In this document: positions 35,568 through 44,540 of the stretch, one piece after another
Layout of the letters: the number at the start of each line of letters is the position of its first letter
How positions within the stretch are numbered: the first letter of the stretch is position 1
Assembly (NCBI RefSeq): GCF_016124105.1
Contig: NZ_JADGMQ010000005.1
Span: 1-64,000 of the forward strand
Length of the DNA stretch: 64,000 bases
Direction of reading: 5' to 3'
DNA from: Aquamicrobium zhengzhouense
Lineage (GTDB): Bacteria; Pseudomonadota; Alphaproteobacteria; Rhizobiales; Rhizobiaceae
Notes under the pieces: generated by a model
Databases searched by the model: none
The model's input: only the letters and a program-made list of their open reading frames with translations
What the model was told of the DNA's origin: nothing
Program-made: the position numbers and the translations under genes

Positions 35568-36589
35568 GGCGATGCTCGCGGTACCGGGACAGGCCGCACC
35601 CTGGCCGCCAGTATATGCTCCAGGTCTTTCAACGCGGCCGCCGCGGTGGAGAGCGGCTCCGTCCCGGAGCCCATTGCGATCGTTTCGCCCATGGCGTCCG
35701 TAATGATGCGGATTGCCTTGTTCTTTCCCCTCAGACGGGCGAGAGGGTCGGAGATTGGCAAGGCCCTTATTCCGACACTGGCGCGGAACTTACCCTTCAC
35801 GTTGGCAAGATGTCCGACAAGCTTGGGCACGAGACCTTCCGAGCGCCACGCAGTGATGCGCTCCTTCGTGACCGACTGAATTCCCTCGACGGACAGATCT
35901 TCCATCACTAAGCCTGCGTCGAGGCCAAAATTGGCGATGATCAAGAGCTTGGCTGCAGTGTCCCAGCCTTCGGTGTCGTTCCGCGGGTCGGCTTCGGCGA
36001 AGCCCCCTGCCTGCGCGCGTCCCAGAGCCTCGTTGAAGCTCAGCCCCTGACTCATCATCGCGTCCAGCAGGTAGTTGGTGGTCGCATTGAGGATGCCCTC
36101 TATTTCGAGCACCTGGCACCCCTTCAAACTGTGCTCGAGAAGATCAATCGTCGGGAGGGCTGCAGCAGCGGCGCCGCTGATTTTCAGCATTGCTCCCGAG
36201 GTCTCTGCGAGGGCTCGCAGTTTTACTCCGCTGTGGACCAGCGCACCCTTCGATATAACGATCGTGTCGCGTCCGGCCGCAAGGGATGGTTGGATGTAGG
36301 AAAGGCCCGGTCCTCCCGTGCGGAAATCGCTTGGGCCCGCTTCGATGAGAATGTCCGCAGCGCTCGTCTCGATGAATTTCGGGCCCGTCAAACCCTCCTC
36401 AAGCGCATCCAGATGCTCAGCTTCAAGGCCATCGGGATCAGCCAGTCCGGAGCGCGATCCGCAGACCGCGACCAGACGAACGTCTGCTCCGTAGACCTGA
36501 AGGTAGCGGTCCCGGCGGGTGAGGAGAAGGTCTGCCGCAGCTCGCCCCACGCCGCCGAAACCGGCAATAGCAACCGCTATAGTAACCAT
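35564..36589 (-). CDS. homoserine dehydrogenase-like protein, no ACT domain
   Basis: A 341-residue NAD(P)-dependent dehydrogenase. It has the Rossmann motif GFGGVGRAAADLL, the catalytic-region ISKGALVHSG, GILNATTNYLLDAMM and GFAEADPRNDTEGWDTAAKL, all typical of homoserine dehydrogenase. It lacks the C-terminal ACT regulatory domain of the biosynthetic enzyme of about 430 residues, so it would not be threonine-inhibited by that route. It is paired with an amidotransferase-like protein rather than threonine genes. It is probably a secondary, special-purpose enzyme. Confidence 0.85.
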   Translation of the reverse strand: MVTIAVAIAGFGGVGRAAADLLLTRRDRYLQVYGADVRLVAVCGSRSGLADPDGLEAEHLDALEEGLTGPKFIETSAADILIEAGPSDFRTGGPGLSYIQPSLAAGRDTIVISKGALVHSGVKLRALAETSGAMLKISGAAAAALPTIDLLEHSLKGCQVLEIEGILNATTNYLLDAMMSQGLSFNEALGRAQAGGFAEADPRNDTEGWDTAAKLLIIANFGLDAGLVMEDLSVEGIQSVTKERITAWRSEGLVPKLVGHLANVKGKFRASVGIRALPISDPLARLRGKNKAIRIITDAMGETIAMGSGTEPLSTAAAALKDLEHILAARVRPVPVPRASP

Positions 36590-36702
36590 TTCTGTGATCC
36601 CTTGGCTGCAGGCTTCCTCCGCATCCTGGTGCGGTGACTTTTACCGAGACAGTGTTTTTGTGTTCAATGCGCTCGCGTCTTCCATAAAAAAGATCAAACT
36701 CC

Positions 36703-37536
36703 TCAGCCTTCCCGAATGAACGAAAGGATGTCGGCGTTGATCAAATCCGGATGCGTTGCAAACAGCCCGTGAGAAAGACCGGGGTAAACTTTCAACCGGC
36801 CGTTTCGCACCAGTTTGATCGCCTTGTTGGCCGAGTTTTCGATCGGCACGATCTGGTCATCCTCCCCGTGAAGAAACAGCACCGGAACGTTGATCGATTC
36901 CAGATCTTTGGTGAAGTTGGTCTCGGAAAAGGCAGCGATACAGTCGTAATGGGCCTTCGCACCACCAGCCATTGCCTGACGCCACCAATTGTGGATCAAA
37001 CCCTCGCTGATCTCGGCGTCGTCGCGATTGAAGCCATAGAACGGGCCGCTTGGGACTTCCAGGTAGAACTGGGCGCGGTTCCTAGACAGGGCCACGCGAA
37101 ATCCGTCGAAGACTTCCATCGCTATGCCATCCGGGTTTTTGTCCGACCGGACCATGACAGGCGGTATAGCGCCGATCAGGACGGCCTTGGCTATTCGACC
37201 ACGCTCCGCTCGGGCAGCATAGCGGGTGACCTCGCCGCCGCCGGTGGAATGGCCAACATGAACCGCATCGCGCAGATCCAGAGCTTCGGCAATCGCTGCC
37301 ACGTCTGACGCATATGTATCCATGTCGTTGCCGGTGTCCGTCTGATCGGAGCGACCGTGCCCGCGCCGATCATGGGCGATCACGCGAAACCCCTCGGACA
37401 AAAAGAACAGCATCTGGCTGTCCCAATCGTCTGCGCTGAGCGGCCAGCCATGGTGAAACATTACCGGCTGTGCGTCTTTTGGTCCCCAATCCTTGTAGAA
37501 GAGGTTTGTGCCGTCGGGGGTGGTGATGGTTCCCAT
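36703..37536 (-). CDS. alpha/beta hydrolase, non-heme chloroperoxidase/esterase type
   Basis: A cytoplasmic hydrolase of 277 residues, close to arylesterases and cofactor-free haloperoxidases. It shows FHHGWPLSADDWDSQ, the Ser nucleophile in VGHSTGGGEVTRY, RRGHGRSDQ, the acid in HGEDDQIVP and the His in GLSHGLFATH. Length and motifs match the family closely. AGGAGA lies six bases before the ATG. It is divergent from the Tat-exported hydrolase at 37991 across a palindrome-bearing spacer. Confidence 0.93.
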   Translation of the reverse strand: MGTITTPDGTNLFYKDWGPKDAQPVMFHHGWPLSADDWDSQMLFFLSEGFRVIAHDRRGHGRSDQTDTGNDMDTYASDVAAIAEALDLRDAVHVGHSTGGGEVTRYAARAERGRIAKAVLIGAIPPVMVRSDKNPDGIAMEVFDGFRVALSRNRAQFYLEVPSGPFYGFNRDDAEISEGLIHNWWRQAMAGGAKAHYDCIAAFSETNFTKDLESINVPVLFLHGEDDQIVPIENSANKAIKLVRNGRLKVYPGLSHGLFATHPDLINADILSFIREG

Positions 37537-37990
37537 CGCGTATCTCCTTCAAACTCGGCCAGAGCAGAGTCGCAGAACAGCAATGCCAGCGCGGCGCCGA
37601 TATCGCTTCTCAGGACAGAGAGCCGATCTTCCTTCTGTTCCGCGTTGTTTCCACACATAGCGCGGGTGGCTGCGTGTTGGATGATGACCCTAGCAAGCAA
37701 GGGCGAAGTTTGCGGTGCAGAATTTGCGGCTTAGGTGCCGATTTTGCTGATCAGTCACGCCCAACCGAAAGCGAAGCGAGAGATGTTCGGGCTGTCCGGT
37801 CAATCCGGGCCGCGACGGGTTCGAAGTTCCGATCCCGGAACTCGTTAATGGCCGCAAGATCGGCTTCCCAACAGCAAATCCTGCGCCGCAGATCGTTCTC
37901 CGGCTCGCTAAGGTCACCCCCGTTAGCAGTGAGTATGCGTGAGCATCTCTCCTGCTCCCAGAGCAACCCCAATCCAAAAGGTCAGCTACG
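37537..37990. promoter_or_regulatory. divergent intergenic region with palindromic element
   Basis: 454 bp between divergent hydrolase genes. A minus frame over 37751-37972 encodes a plausible-looking stretch (EADLAAINEFRDRNF), but it overlaps the palindrome arm and lacks a good start. The long palindrome at 37711-37890 is the main structure. Both promoters should lie here. Confidence 0.55.
37711..37890. repeat. long imperfect palindrome, copy 2
   Basis: Arms 37711-37749 and 37852-37890 match in inverted orientation at 29 of 39 positions, around a centre of about 100 bases. The inner ends share GCCGATYTTGC with the element at 23831-23973, and the element ends 100 bases before the ATG at 37991, almost the same distance as copy 1 from its gene. 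Confidence 0.7.
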
Positions 37991-39115
37991 ATGTACCTTT
38001 CGCGTCGCAAACTCCTCGCAGGGCTGGGCGCAGTGGCGCTGACAACCGCCTTGTCGGCGAGCTACAGTCACGATGGCACCTCTGCCGAGCTTTCAGGCAT
38101 GCCGCCCGTGCATTATGTCGAAACCAACGGCATCCGGATGGCCGTTTACGAGGCTGGGACTGGGCCCACTATTGTTCTGCTCCACGGCTTTCCAGAACTC
38201 GCCTACTCCTGGCGGAACCAGATATCTGCGCTCGCTGACGCCGGTTACCACGTCATCGCGCCCGACCTTCGCGGCTATGGCCGGACTGATCGCCCCGCTG
38301 CGGTGGAAGATTACGATCTGGCCAACCTCACCCGCGACCTCGTCGGGCTTCTTGACGAACTGGACATCGAGAGGGCCGTGTGGATGGGCCATGACTGGGG
38401 CGGCATCCTTGCCTGGCAGATGGCGCTGTTCCATGAAGAACGCACGTTGGGCGTGATCAGCATTACCACGCCGTTCATTCCGCACTGGCACTATTGGCTG
38501 CACCCGGAGCAGTTGAATGGCTTGGCACCAGCAGGTTTCAGCCCAGACCCCACTATCGATCCAGTCGCGCAAATGCGGCAGATCTACAGCCCGGACATGT
38601 ACGTCCTCATGATTCAGGATGGAGAAGAAGCCGACCGGCTGCTGTCACATGATCCGGCCCGTAGCTTCCGCACAATGGTCCGCAAGGACGTCATTGCCCC
38701 CGCTGATTACTTTGGCTTGCCTGCTGAATATCGCCAGATGGCTTTCTTCACGCCGCTGGGCCAGCCAGAAGCGCAAATGCTGGGTGAGGAAATCCTCAAT
38801 GCAGATGATCTGTCCTACTTCGCGTCCAGCTTTGAAGAAACCGGCTTCACCCCGGCATTAAATTGGTATCGCAACCTGTCACGTAATTGGAAGGCGGGCC
38901 TGAATGTGGACCAGATCGTGCGCGTCCCCTCTCTGATGATCACTGCGGAGAACGACGTCGCCTTTACGCCGGGCATGGCCGAAGGCATGGACGAGCATGT
39001 GCCTGATCTGGAGACTGTGCTCATAGAAGGAGCGGGGCATTGGACATTGTATGAGAAGCCGGACGAAGTAAGTGCCGCGGCCATCTCCTGGCTCGACAGG
39101 CGCATCGCGCAATAG
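37991..39115 (+). CDS. Tat-exported alpha/beta hydrolase, epoxide-hydrolase-like, second copy
   Basis: A protein of 374 residues with an N-terminal twin-arginine signal (SRRKLLAGLGAVALTTALSA). Catalytic motifs: LLHGFPELAYSWRN, the elbow MGHDWGGILAW with nucleophile Asp, APDLRGYGRTDRP, the acid near ITAENDVAF and the His in GAGHWTLYEKP. Cap tyrosines are likely in YWLHPEQ and NWYRN. It resembles soluble epoxide hydrolases. Shares export signal type and upstream palindrome with the protein at 24071. Confidence 0.9.
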   Translation: MYLSRRKLLAGLGAVALTTALSASYSHDGTSAELSGMPPVHYVETNGIRMAVYEAGTGPTIVLLHGFPELAYSWRNQISALADAGYHVIAPDLRGYGRTDRPAAVEDYDLANLTRDLVGLLDELDIERAVWMGHDWGGILAWQMALFHEERTLGVISITTPFIPHWHYWLHPEQLNGLAPAGFSPDPTIDPVAQMRQIYSPDMYVLMIQDGEEADRLLSHDPARSFRTMVRKDVIAPADYFGLPAEYRQMAFFTPLGQPEAQMLGEEILNADDLSYFASSFEETGFTPALNWYRNLSRNWKAGLNVDQIVRVPSLMITAENDVAFTPGMAEGMDEHVPDLETVLIEGAGHWTLYEKPDEVSAAAISWLDRRIAQ

Positions 39116-39193
39116 CTGTCGGCCCATTTCGGCACCATTGCGACGTGCCAGACCTGTTGTGCGGGATGAGGCACGCCGATTGCCTCGGCTCAG

Positions 39194-39865
39194 TCAGCGG
39201 GCGTTGGCTGCTTCAAGGATCTCGATGACTTCGCGATAACCGCTCTCTCGCGCGTGCTGGAGAGACGTTACACCGTCGCGATCGGCAAGGTTCACGTCTG
39301 CGCCAGCCTTGACCAGCAGGTCGACGATTTCGGTATGGCGCTTGCCTCCATCGCCGAGGATGACGGCCTCGAGCAGGGCAGTCCAATGCAGATTGTTGAC
39401 GTGGTCGACGTCAACGCCCGCTTCAATCAGGGTTTTCACCGTTTCAACATGCCCGCGCTCAGCGGCTGGAATCAGAGCCGTGCCGCCGAAGCGGTTCGTG
39501 CTTTTCAGGTCGGCACCATGCTTGAGCGTCATCTTGAGGATCTCGAGATGTCCGCGCGCGCCGGCATAAAGGTAGGGGCTGTCGGTGATGTTGTCCTTCG
39601 CATTCACATCTGCGCCAGCTTCGATCAGAACCCTGGCCGCGTCGATCGCATTGGCGTGGGTAGCCACAAGCAGCGGGGTGGCACCACTCGCATTTCGTGC
39701 ATCAATCTCCGCACCCTTGCGCAAGAGCTGGGCAACGGCGGCAACGTCATTTCTTTGGGCGGCATCGTGAAGCGGCGTATTTTTCATGATTTCTCCCGCG
39801 AAAAGGTGCGATGTGCCAGCGATCAGCATAACACTGCCACCGATCAGAACTTTGCGACGATGCAT
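39194..39865 (-). CDS. exported ankyrin-repeat protein
   Basis: A 223-residue protein with an N-terminal signal (HRRKVLIGGSVMLIAGTSHLFA), possibly Tat type, followed by about five ankyrin repeats (TPLHDAAQRNDVAAVAQLL, TPLLVATHANAIDAARVL, ARGHLEILKMTLKHGADL, ERGHVETVKTLIEAGVDV, EIVDLLVKAGADVNLADRDG). It should be periplasmic and bind a protein partner. GGGGAGGG precedes the ATG at 39865; an in-frame GTG lies at 39871. It is convergent with the exported hydrolase gene. Confidence 0.9.
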   Translation of the reverse strand: MHRRKVLIGGSVMLIAGTSHLFAGEIMKNTPLHDAAQRNDVAAVAQLLRKGAEIDARNASGATPLLVATHANAIDAARVLIEAGADVNAKDNITDSPYLYAGARGHLEILKMTLKHGADLKSTNRFGGTALIPAAERGHVETVKTLIEAGVDVDHVNNLHWTALLEAVILGDGGKRHTEIVDLLVKAGADVNLADRDGVTSLQHARESGYREVIEILEAANAR

Positions 39866-40076
39866 GGGCACCCTCCCCTGTCAGTGCATGCGGGCCCGCC
39901 GCATGATCTTCTGTCCTGACGAATCCATAGGAAAAGAGAGGTAAAAAACCGAAATCACGATTGGTTCATAGACGCCCATCCCTGCGCCTTTGCGGGATCT
40001 GTTTCCTGCAACAAAGATCGTGGCACATCGCAGCATCCGGAGCGGTGGCGATGCGCTACCGCCCCCACCTCAAAGC
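39866..40076. other. intergenic, nothing recognised
   Basis: About 210 bp between the ankyrin gene start and the end of the ABC permease gene. It should contain the ankyrin gene promoter; no clear elements were picked out. Confidence 0.35.
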
Positions 40077-40916
40077 TCAGGCGTTTGCGGGTGCGTAGCG
40101 CTGGACGACCTTGCGCGCAGCCAGGTCGATGATGTAGCCGATCACGCCGATCGCGATCACTGTCGCCATCAGTTCGGGATAAGCAAGGCGGTCGCGCGTA
40201 TCGAGGATGAAGTAGCCAAGGCCGGCCTGCACGCCCAGCATCTCGCACGGCACCAGCACGATCCAGGTGATGCCGATCGCAAGCCGAAGCCCGGTCAGGA
40301 CGTTTCCGAGCACCCCCGGGATGACGACCCGAGTGAGGGTTTCGAAGCGTGTCGCCGCAAGGCTCTTCGCCAGAAGCAGCCAATGACGATCAAGCTGACG
40401 CACGCCAGCAGCCGTGTTGAGGAGGATCGGCCAGACTGCAGCGGAGGCTAGCAGGAAGTAGATCGGCGCATCGCCGACGCCGAACATCATCACCGCGATT
40501 GGCATCCAGGACAGCGGCGATATCATCCGCAGGAACTGGAATGCCGGCGTCGTAGCCGCTTCCGCAAGGCGCGAGGCGCCCACGAGAAGGCCAAGCGGCA
40601 CGCCGACCGCAAGTGCGGCCGCAAGCCCGATCAGCACCCGCTTGAGGCTGACGGCTATATGCACCCACAGATCCGGACCGCTCAGCAGCGTTACCAGCGC
40701 AGGCAAGGCTGACGTCGGCGAGAAACGGCGCGCAAAGCTACGTTCGGCTGCAAGGACATCAGTGCCGAGCCACCAGAGTGCAAGGATGAGAAGAAGGCCA
40801 GACAGTCCCAGCGCAGCATGCAGCGCGCGACGCCGCAGTGCCGCCCTGTCGGGTGAAACCACGCTCGTTGTGCTCCCCGTAGACGCCTGGCTCATCTCAT
40901 CGGCAAAGACACTCAC
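40077..40916 (-). CDS. ABC transporter permease, Ssu/Tau/Nrt type
   Basis: Inner-membrane permease of 279 residues with about six helices and the cytoplasmic coupling loop around VVIPGVLGNVLTGLRLAIG. It resembles SsuC/TauC. It starts with GTG overlapping the stop of the binding-protein gene (GTGA). It is the last gene of a five-gene operon running from 44540 to 40077. Confidence 0.9.
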   Translation of the reverse strand: MSVFADEMSQASTGSTTSVVSPDRAALRRRALHAALGLSGLLLILALWWLGTDVLAAERSFARRFSPTSALPALVTLLSGPDLWVHIAVSLKRVLIGLAAALAVGVPLGLLVGASRLAEAATTPAFQFLRMISPLSWMPIAVMMFGVGDAPIYFLLASAAVWPILLNTAAGVRQLDRHWLLLAKSLAATRFETLTRVVIPGVLGNVLTGLRLAIGITWIVLVPCEMLGVQAGLGYFILDTRDRLAYPELMATVIAIGVIGYIIDLAARKVVQRYAPANA

Positions 40917-42100
40917 GCCTCGATGACCTCCTGGCGGTCAAAGGAATCCGCAAGACCGAACGCCTGAAGGCCGCCGACTTCCGCGATCGCCTTCTTGACG
41001 AAACGATCATCGACGAGGTCGCGCGCGGCAAAGGCCGGGTCGAGCTCATCGAGAAACGCGCGGTCGCCCTCGACATGCGTTTCCTTCAGAAGCTTGACCA
41101 GCTCCTCGGTGTAGGTCGGGAACGGGTAAGGCTGGAAGTCGATGCGGCGGTCGCGCCACTCCGGATGCTTGATTGCGCCGGTCTTGACGTATTCGGCCAA
41201 ATCCTCGTCGGTCGGCGTCAGGACGCGCGACAGGATTTCCGGGCTGTGCGGCGTGTATTTGTTCTCGTTGGCCGACGACAGAAGCTGCGCGGTCTCGGCA
41301 CGGTTGTCGCGGGTCCAAAGCTGCGCCTTGACCATGGCGTTGACAACCTTCTGCGACCATTCGGGGCGCTCATTGAGGTCTTGTTCGTTCATGAAGACGA
41401 CGCAGCAGGCGTGATCCTTCCAGACGTCGCCGGTAAAGCGCAACACCTTGCCGACCTGGTTGACCTCGGCGGCCGCATTGAACGGCTCGGCAACGATGTA
41501 ACCTGCGATCTGACCAGCCGCAAGCGCAGGCACCATGTCGGACGGGGCCATGATGAGGAGATTGACCTCATCTGGCGCGATCTGGCCTGACGATCGGGTC
41601 ACCGACTTCAGACCGTTTTCGCGCAGCAGTTTCTGGAGGACGACGTTGTGTATCGAGTACCAGAACGGGATGGCGACGGTCTTGCCGCCAAGATCTGCCA
41701 CCGAGTTAATGTCGTAGGCGACGCTGAGGCCAGACCCGCTGGTGTGGTTCCAGGCAACCGCCTTCGCCGGCGTCTGACTTCCATAGCGCGCCCAGACAGT
41801 GATCGGCGACAACAGATGCACGACGTTGACCTGACCGGCGAGGAATGCCTCGACGATCTGCGACCAGCCGCGAAACAGGATCGGCTTTTCAGCCTGCAGC
41901 CCCTCAGCCTCGAAGAAGCCCTTGCCGTGCGCCACCAGAAGCGGCGTGGCGTCTGTGATCGGCAGATAGCCGATTTTCACCGGTTCGTCGGCAGCACGCG
42001 CCTTGCGCGAAGACAGGAACGGCATCGCGCCTGACGCGGTCAGCAGAGCAGACAGCTTGACGATATCGCGGCGGGAGAACAGGAAATCATCAGTCGGCAT
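40913..42100 (-). CDS. ABC transporter substrate-binding protein, NrtA/SsuA type
   Basis: A 395-residue periplasmic binding protein with a twin-arginine signal (SRRDIVKLSALLTASG). The mature part shows VKIGYLPITDATPLLVAHGKGFFEAEGL and FLAGQVNVVHLL, typical of the nitrate/sulfonate/taurine-binding superfamily. Length is longer than SsuA and nearer the NrtA/CmpA group. The ligand cannot be told, but the flavoprotein in the operon points to an organosulfur or similar compound. It is 15 bases after the ATPase gene. Confidence 0.9.
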   Translation of the reverse strand: MPTDDFLFSRRDIVKLSALLTASGAMPFLSSRKARAADEPVKIGYLPITDATPLLVAHGKGFFEAEGLQAEKPILFRGWSQIVEAFLAGQVNVVHLLSPITVWARYGSQTPAKAVAWNHTSGSGLSVAYDINSVADLGGKTVAIPFWYSIHNVVLQKLLRENGLKSVTRSSGQIAPDEVNLLIMAPSDMVPALAAGQIAGYIVAEPFNAAAEVNQVGKVLRFTGDVWKDHACCVVFMNEQDLNERPEWSQKVVNAMVKAQLWTRDNRAETAQLLSSANENKYTPHSPEILSRVLTPTDEDLAEYVKTGAIKHPEWRDRRIDFQPYPFPTYTEELVKLLKETHVEGDRAFLDELDPAFAARDLVDDRFVKKAIAEVGGLQAFGLADSFDRQEVIEA

Positions 42101-42115
42101 CGGTTTAATCCGTGA

Positions 42116-42892
42116 TTAATGGCGGCGAACCGCATTGCGCAGCGTCGAGACGATCTCGACGCGAATTTGGCCAAGTTCTTCGACGAAATCTTCGCGAGGC
42201 TTTGGCAGGTCGATCGCCCATTCGCCGATCTGGGAGGCGGGCGATCCGCCCAGCAAGATGATCCGGTCGGACACCAGGAGCGCCTCATCAATGTCGTGCG
42301 TCACCATCACGGCTGCGGTCCCGTAATCGCTGACGATCTTGATCAGCAGACGCTGCATGTCAGCACGCGTCACCTCATCGAGGGCGCCAAACGGCTCGTC
42401 GAGCAGAAGCACCTGCGGCTCGCGGGCAAGGCAGCGTGCCAATGCCGCGCGTTGCGCCATTCCACCCGACAGGGCAGCCGGGCGCAGCTTTCGCGCCTGC
42501 GAAAGGCCAACTTCGTGAATAGCCTGATCGACGCGAGCCTGAAGCTCGGAACGATTGATCTTCGGCTGCTTCTTGAAGTCCAGCCCAAAGGCGACGTTGC
42601 TTTCAAGGTCTAACCACGGAAGCAGCGCCGGGTTCTGGAAGGCCATGGCGAGGCGCGGATGAACGCCTGAAACGACGCGGCCACCTGTCTCGACCTGTCC
42701 CGCGCTCGGCTGCTGCAGGCCAGCCAGCACCCGCAGCAGGCTCGACTTGCCCACGCCGCTGGAGCCCAGCAGCGAGACAATCTCACCCTTGGAAAGATCA
42801 AGGCTGAAGCCGCTCAGGACCGGCTTGTCCGCGCCGTCATAGCGCAGGCCGACATTGCGGGCGCTCAGGGCAGGTGTCGCATCAACACTCAT
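42116..42892 (-). CDS. ABC transporter ATPase, SsuB/TauB type
   Basis: Cytoplasmic ATPase of 258 residues with Walker A GSSGVGKSSLL (about 38-48), Q-loop MAFQNPALLPW, signature LSGGMAQRAALARCLA and Walker B VLLLDEPFGALD, then the switch His in THDIDEALL. Length and sequence are those of SsuB/TauB. Start overlaps the stop of the flavoprotein gene (ATGA). Confidence 0.94.
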   Translation of the reverse strand: MSVDATPALSARNVGLRYDGADKPVLSGFSLDLSKGEIVSLLGSSGVGKSSLLRVLAGLQQPSAGQVETGGRVVSGVHPRLAMAFQNPALLPWLDLESNVAFGLDFKKQPKINRSELQARVDQAIHEVGLSQARKLRPAALSGGMAQRAALARCLAREPQVLLLDEPFGALDEVTRADMQRLLIKIVSDYGTAAVMVTHDIDEALLVSDRIILLGGSPASQIGEWAIDLPKPREDFVEELGQIRVEIVSTLRNAVRRH

Positions 42893-43968
42893 GCTGCGGC
42901 TTGCCTTTCAAGCAAGGCCGCCTTGAGCTGAACCAGGCTTGGCGTGATCAGCGGCACGAAAGCCGCCTCACGCCAGCGGCGCGCAAAGGAACGGCCGGGG
43001 CCAGCGAGATAGGCCTTGCCGCCAGATGCCTGCAATTCGAGCGAGACGGCTTCGGCGACGATCTCGGCGAGCTCGATGCGAATTTCAAACAGCGGCACGG
43101 CATTGGTTTCAAACTCGTGACTACGAAGCCCTTCGTACATGCGTGCTTCGGCGCGATCGAGACGCTGGATCAGATGCGCGGTCGGCTCGCCAAGTACGCT
43201 GCGCCCAGCGCCAGCGATCTTGCCAGCTTCGCTCAGCGCACGGCGAGCAAGGCCAATCGACATGCCGCATTGAAGACCCGCAAAGGCCGGGCGCACCTTC
43301 GGCAGCCACTGGCCGGCATTGTCGGAGAAGATGCGCTCGCGCGGGATGCGCACATTGGTCAGCGTCAGCGCTGCCGTATCCGACGAGCACATGCCCATCA
43401 GTTCGAGATCATCCGAGCGCACGAGGCCTTCATCGTTATGCGAAACGGTGACGACCAGCGCCGGGCCGCCATCGGCCTGATCGACCGCTGCAGCGACGTG
43501 GAAACCGTCGCGGCGCAGATTGGTCACCCACGGCATCTTGCCGTTGAGGATCAGGTCATCGCCATCGGCCTCGGCCACGATCTGCAGAGGCTCGAGACCC
43601 GCGAGGAACTTCATCGCATTGGAAAGCCCGGTCGCGCCCGCAACCTGGCCGTCGAGAATGTGCCCCAGTTGCTGCGTCTCCAGCACCCCGTTCGGGCTCT
43701 GGAGCAGATATTCCACATAGGTCCGCTGGCCCCAGAGGATGAAAGCGGCTGCCAGCGACTCCTCCGCAACCGCGGCAATGGCGGCAATGCCGTCGACGAT
43801 GTCTCCGCCGGTGCCGCCCTTTTCAACAGGAACGCCCGCGCGAACCAGACCTGCGCTCGCAAGACGCGGCAGGATCTCGGCCGCCGGAACTGCGCCCGTG
43901 TCGACATCGCAAGCGACGCCGGCAAGCCATTCGACGAGATCGGCAGGAAGGTTCACGCGCTGGCTCAT
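42889..43968 (-). CDS. acyl-CoA dehydrogenase-like flavoprotein
   Basis: A 359-residue member of the acyl-CoA dehydrogenase superfamily, in the branch with flavin-dependent monooxygenases such as SfnB and DszC-like proteins. It has the N-terminal helical domain (ILPRLASAGLVRAGVPVEKGGTGG), a central sheet with LILNGKMPWVTNL and a C-terminal helical bundle. The usual catalytic Glu of true acyl-CoA dehydrogenases is not evident. In an operon with an Ssu-type transporter it may oxidise an imported sulfone or sulfonate. ATGA overlap at both ends. Confidence 0.82.
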   Translation of the reverse strand: MSQRVNLPADLVEWLAGVACDVDTGAVPAAEILPRLASAGLVRAGVPVEKGGTGGDIVDGIAAIAAVAEESLAAAFILWGQRTYVEYLLQSPNGVLETQQLGHILDGQVAGATGLSNAMKFLAGLEPLQIVAEADGDDLILNGKMPWVTNLRRDGFHVAAAVDQADGGPALVVTVSHNDEGLVRSDDLELMGMCSSDTAALTLTNVRIPRERIFSDNAGQWLPKVRPAFAGLQCGMSIGLARRALSEAGKIAGAGRSVLGEPTAHLIQRLDRAEARMYEGLRSHEFETNAVPLFEIRIELAEIVAEAVSLELQASGGKAYLAGPGRSFARRWREAAFVPLITPSLVQLKAALLERQAAA

Positions 43969-44540
43969 TCTGCTGCTGCCTGAACGCTTTCCGGCTCCCA
44001 GCGATACGCTTCAAGCTGCGGATTGAGCGGCGGCTGGCCAAGATTGTTGGCGAAGTTGCAAAGGGTCGCGAGGCTCACGCCAAGCACCACTTCAAGAGCC
44101 TGCTGGTCCGTGTAGCCGGCAGCCTTGAACGTCGTGAGCGCCTCATCGGACACCGCGCCGCGGCTGGCAATGACCTCTTCGGTAAAGCGAGCGACAGCGT
44201 TCAGGCGCGCATCGGGAACAGTCGTCTTGTTGCGGAATGCATTGACGACACCCTCGTCCAGGCCCGCCTTCTTGTACGAGATGGCGGTGTGGCCAGCCAC
44301 GCAGAAGCCGCAGCCATGGGTCACGGCAGCCGTCACCTGCACAGCCTCGCGCTCGGCAAGGGTCAGCGAGGCGCGGCCATTGATACCGCCAACGGTCAGG
44401 TAGGTTTCCAACGCCACCGGCGCATTGGCGAGAACGCGCAGCAGGTTCGGCAGGAAGCCGTTGTTCTTTTCTGCGGCAATCAAGCGCTCCCTGGCTTCTT
44501 CGGGTGCATCCTCGATGGTGCGAAGTGGCAAACGGGACAT
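43965..44540 (-). CDS. carboxymuconolactone decarboxylase/AhpD-family protein
   Basis: A 191-residue protein with the AhpD-type redox motif in THGCGFCVAGHTAISY (Cys pair CGFC and nearby His), as in peroxidase-related CMD proteins. It probably uses the cysteine pair to reduce peroxides. The ATG at 44540 follows GAGGAAG by about six bases; the frame is open for 16 more codons. It is the first gene of the operon, and may protect against peroxide made by the flavoprotein next to it. Confidence 0.88.
   Translation of the reverse strand: MSRLPLRTIEDAPEEARERLIAAEKNNGFLPNLLRVLANAPVALETYLTVGGINGRASLTLAEREAVQVTAAVTHGCGFCVAGHTAISYKKAGLDEGVVNAFRNKTTVPDARLNAVARFTEEVIASRGAVSDEALTTFKAAGYTDQQALEVVLGVSLATLCNFANNLGQPPLNPQLEAYRWEPESVQAAAE

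Noticed and set aside
37751-37972. 73-codon minus-strand frame in the divergent hydrolase spacer
   Set aside because: Protein-like composition, but it runs over the palindrome arm and lacks a convincing start; more likely a by-product of the repeat.
42874-43983. 369-codon plus-strand frame
   Set aside because: Antisense to the acyl-CoA-dehydrogenase-like gene, whose motifs and overlaps are convincing.
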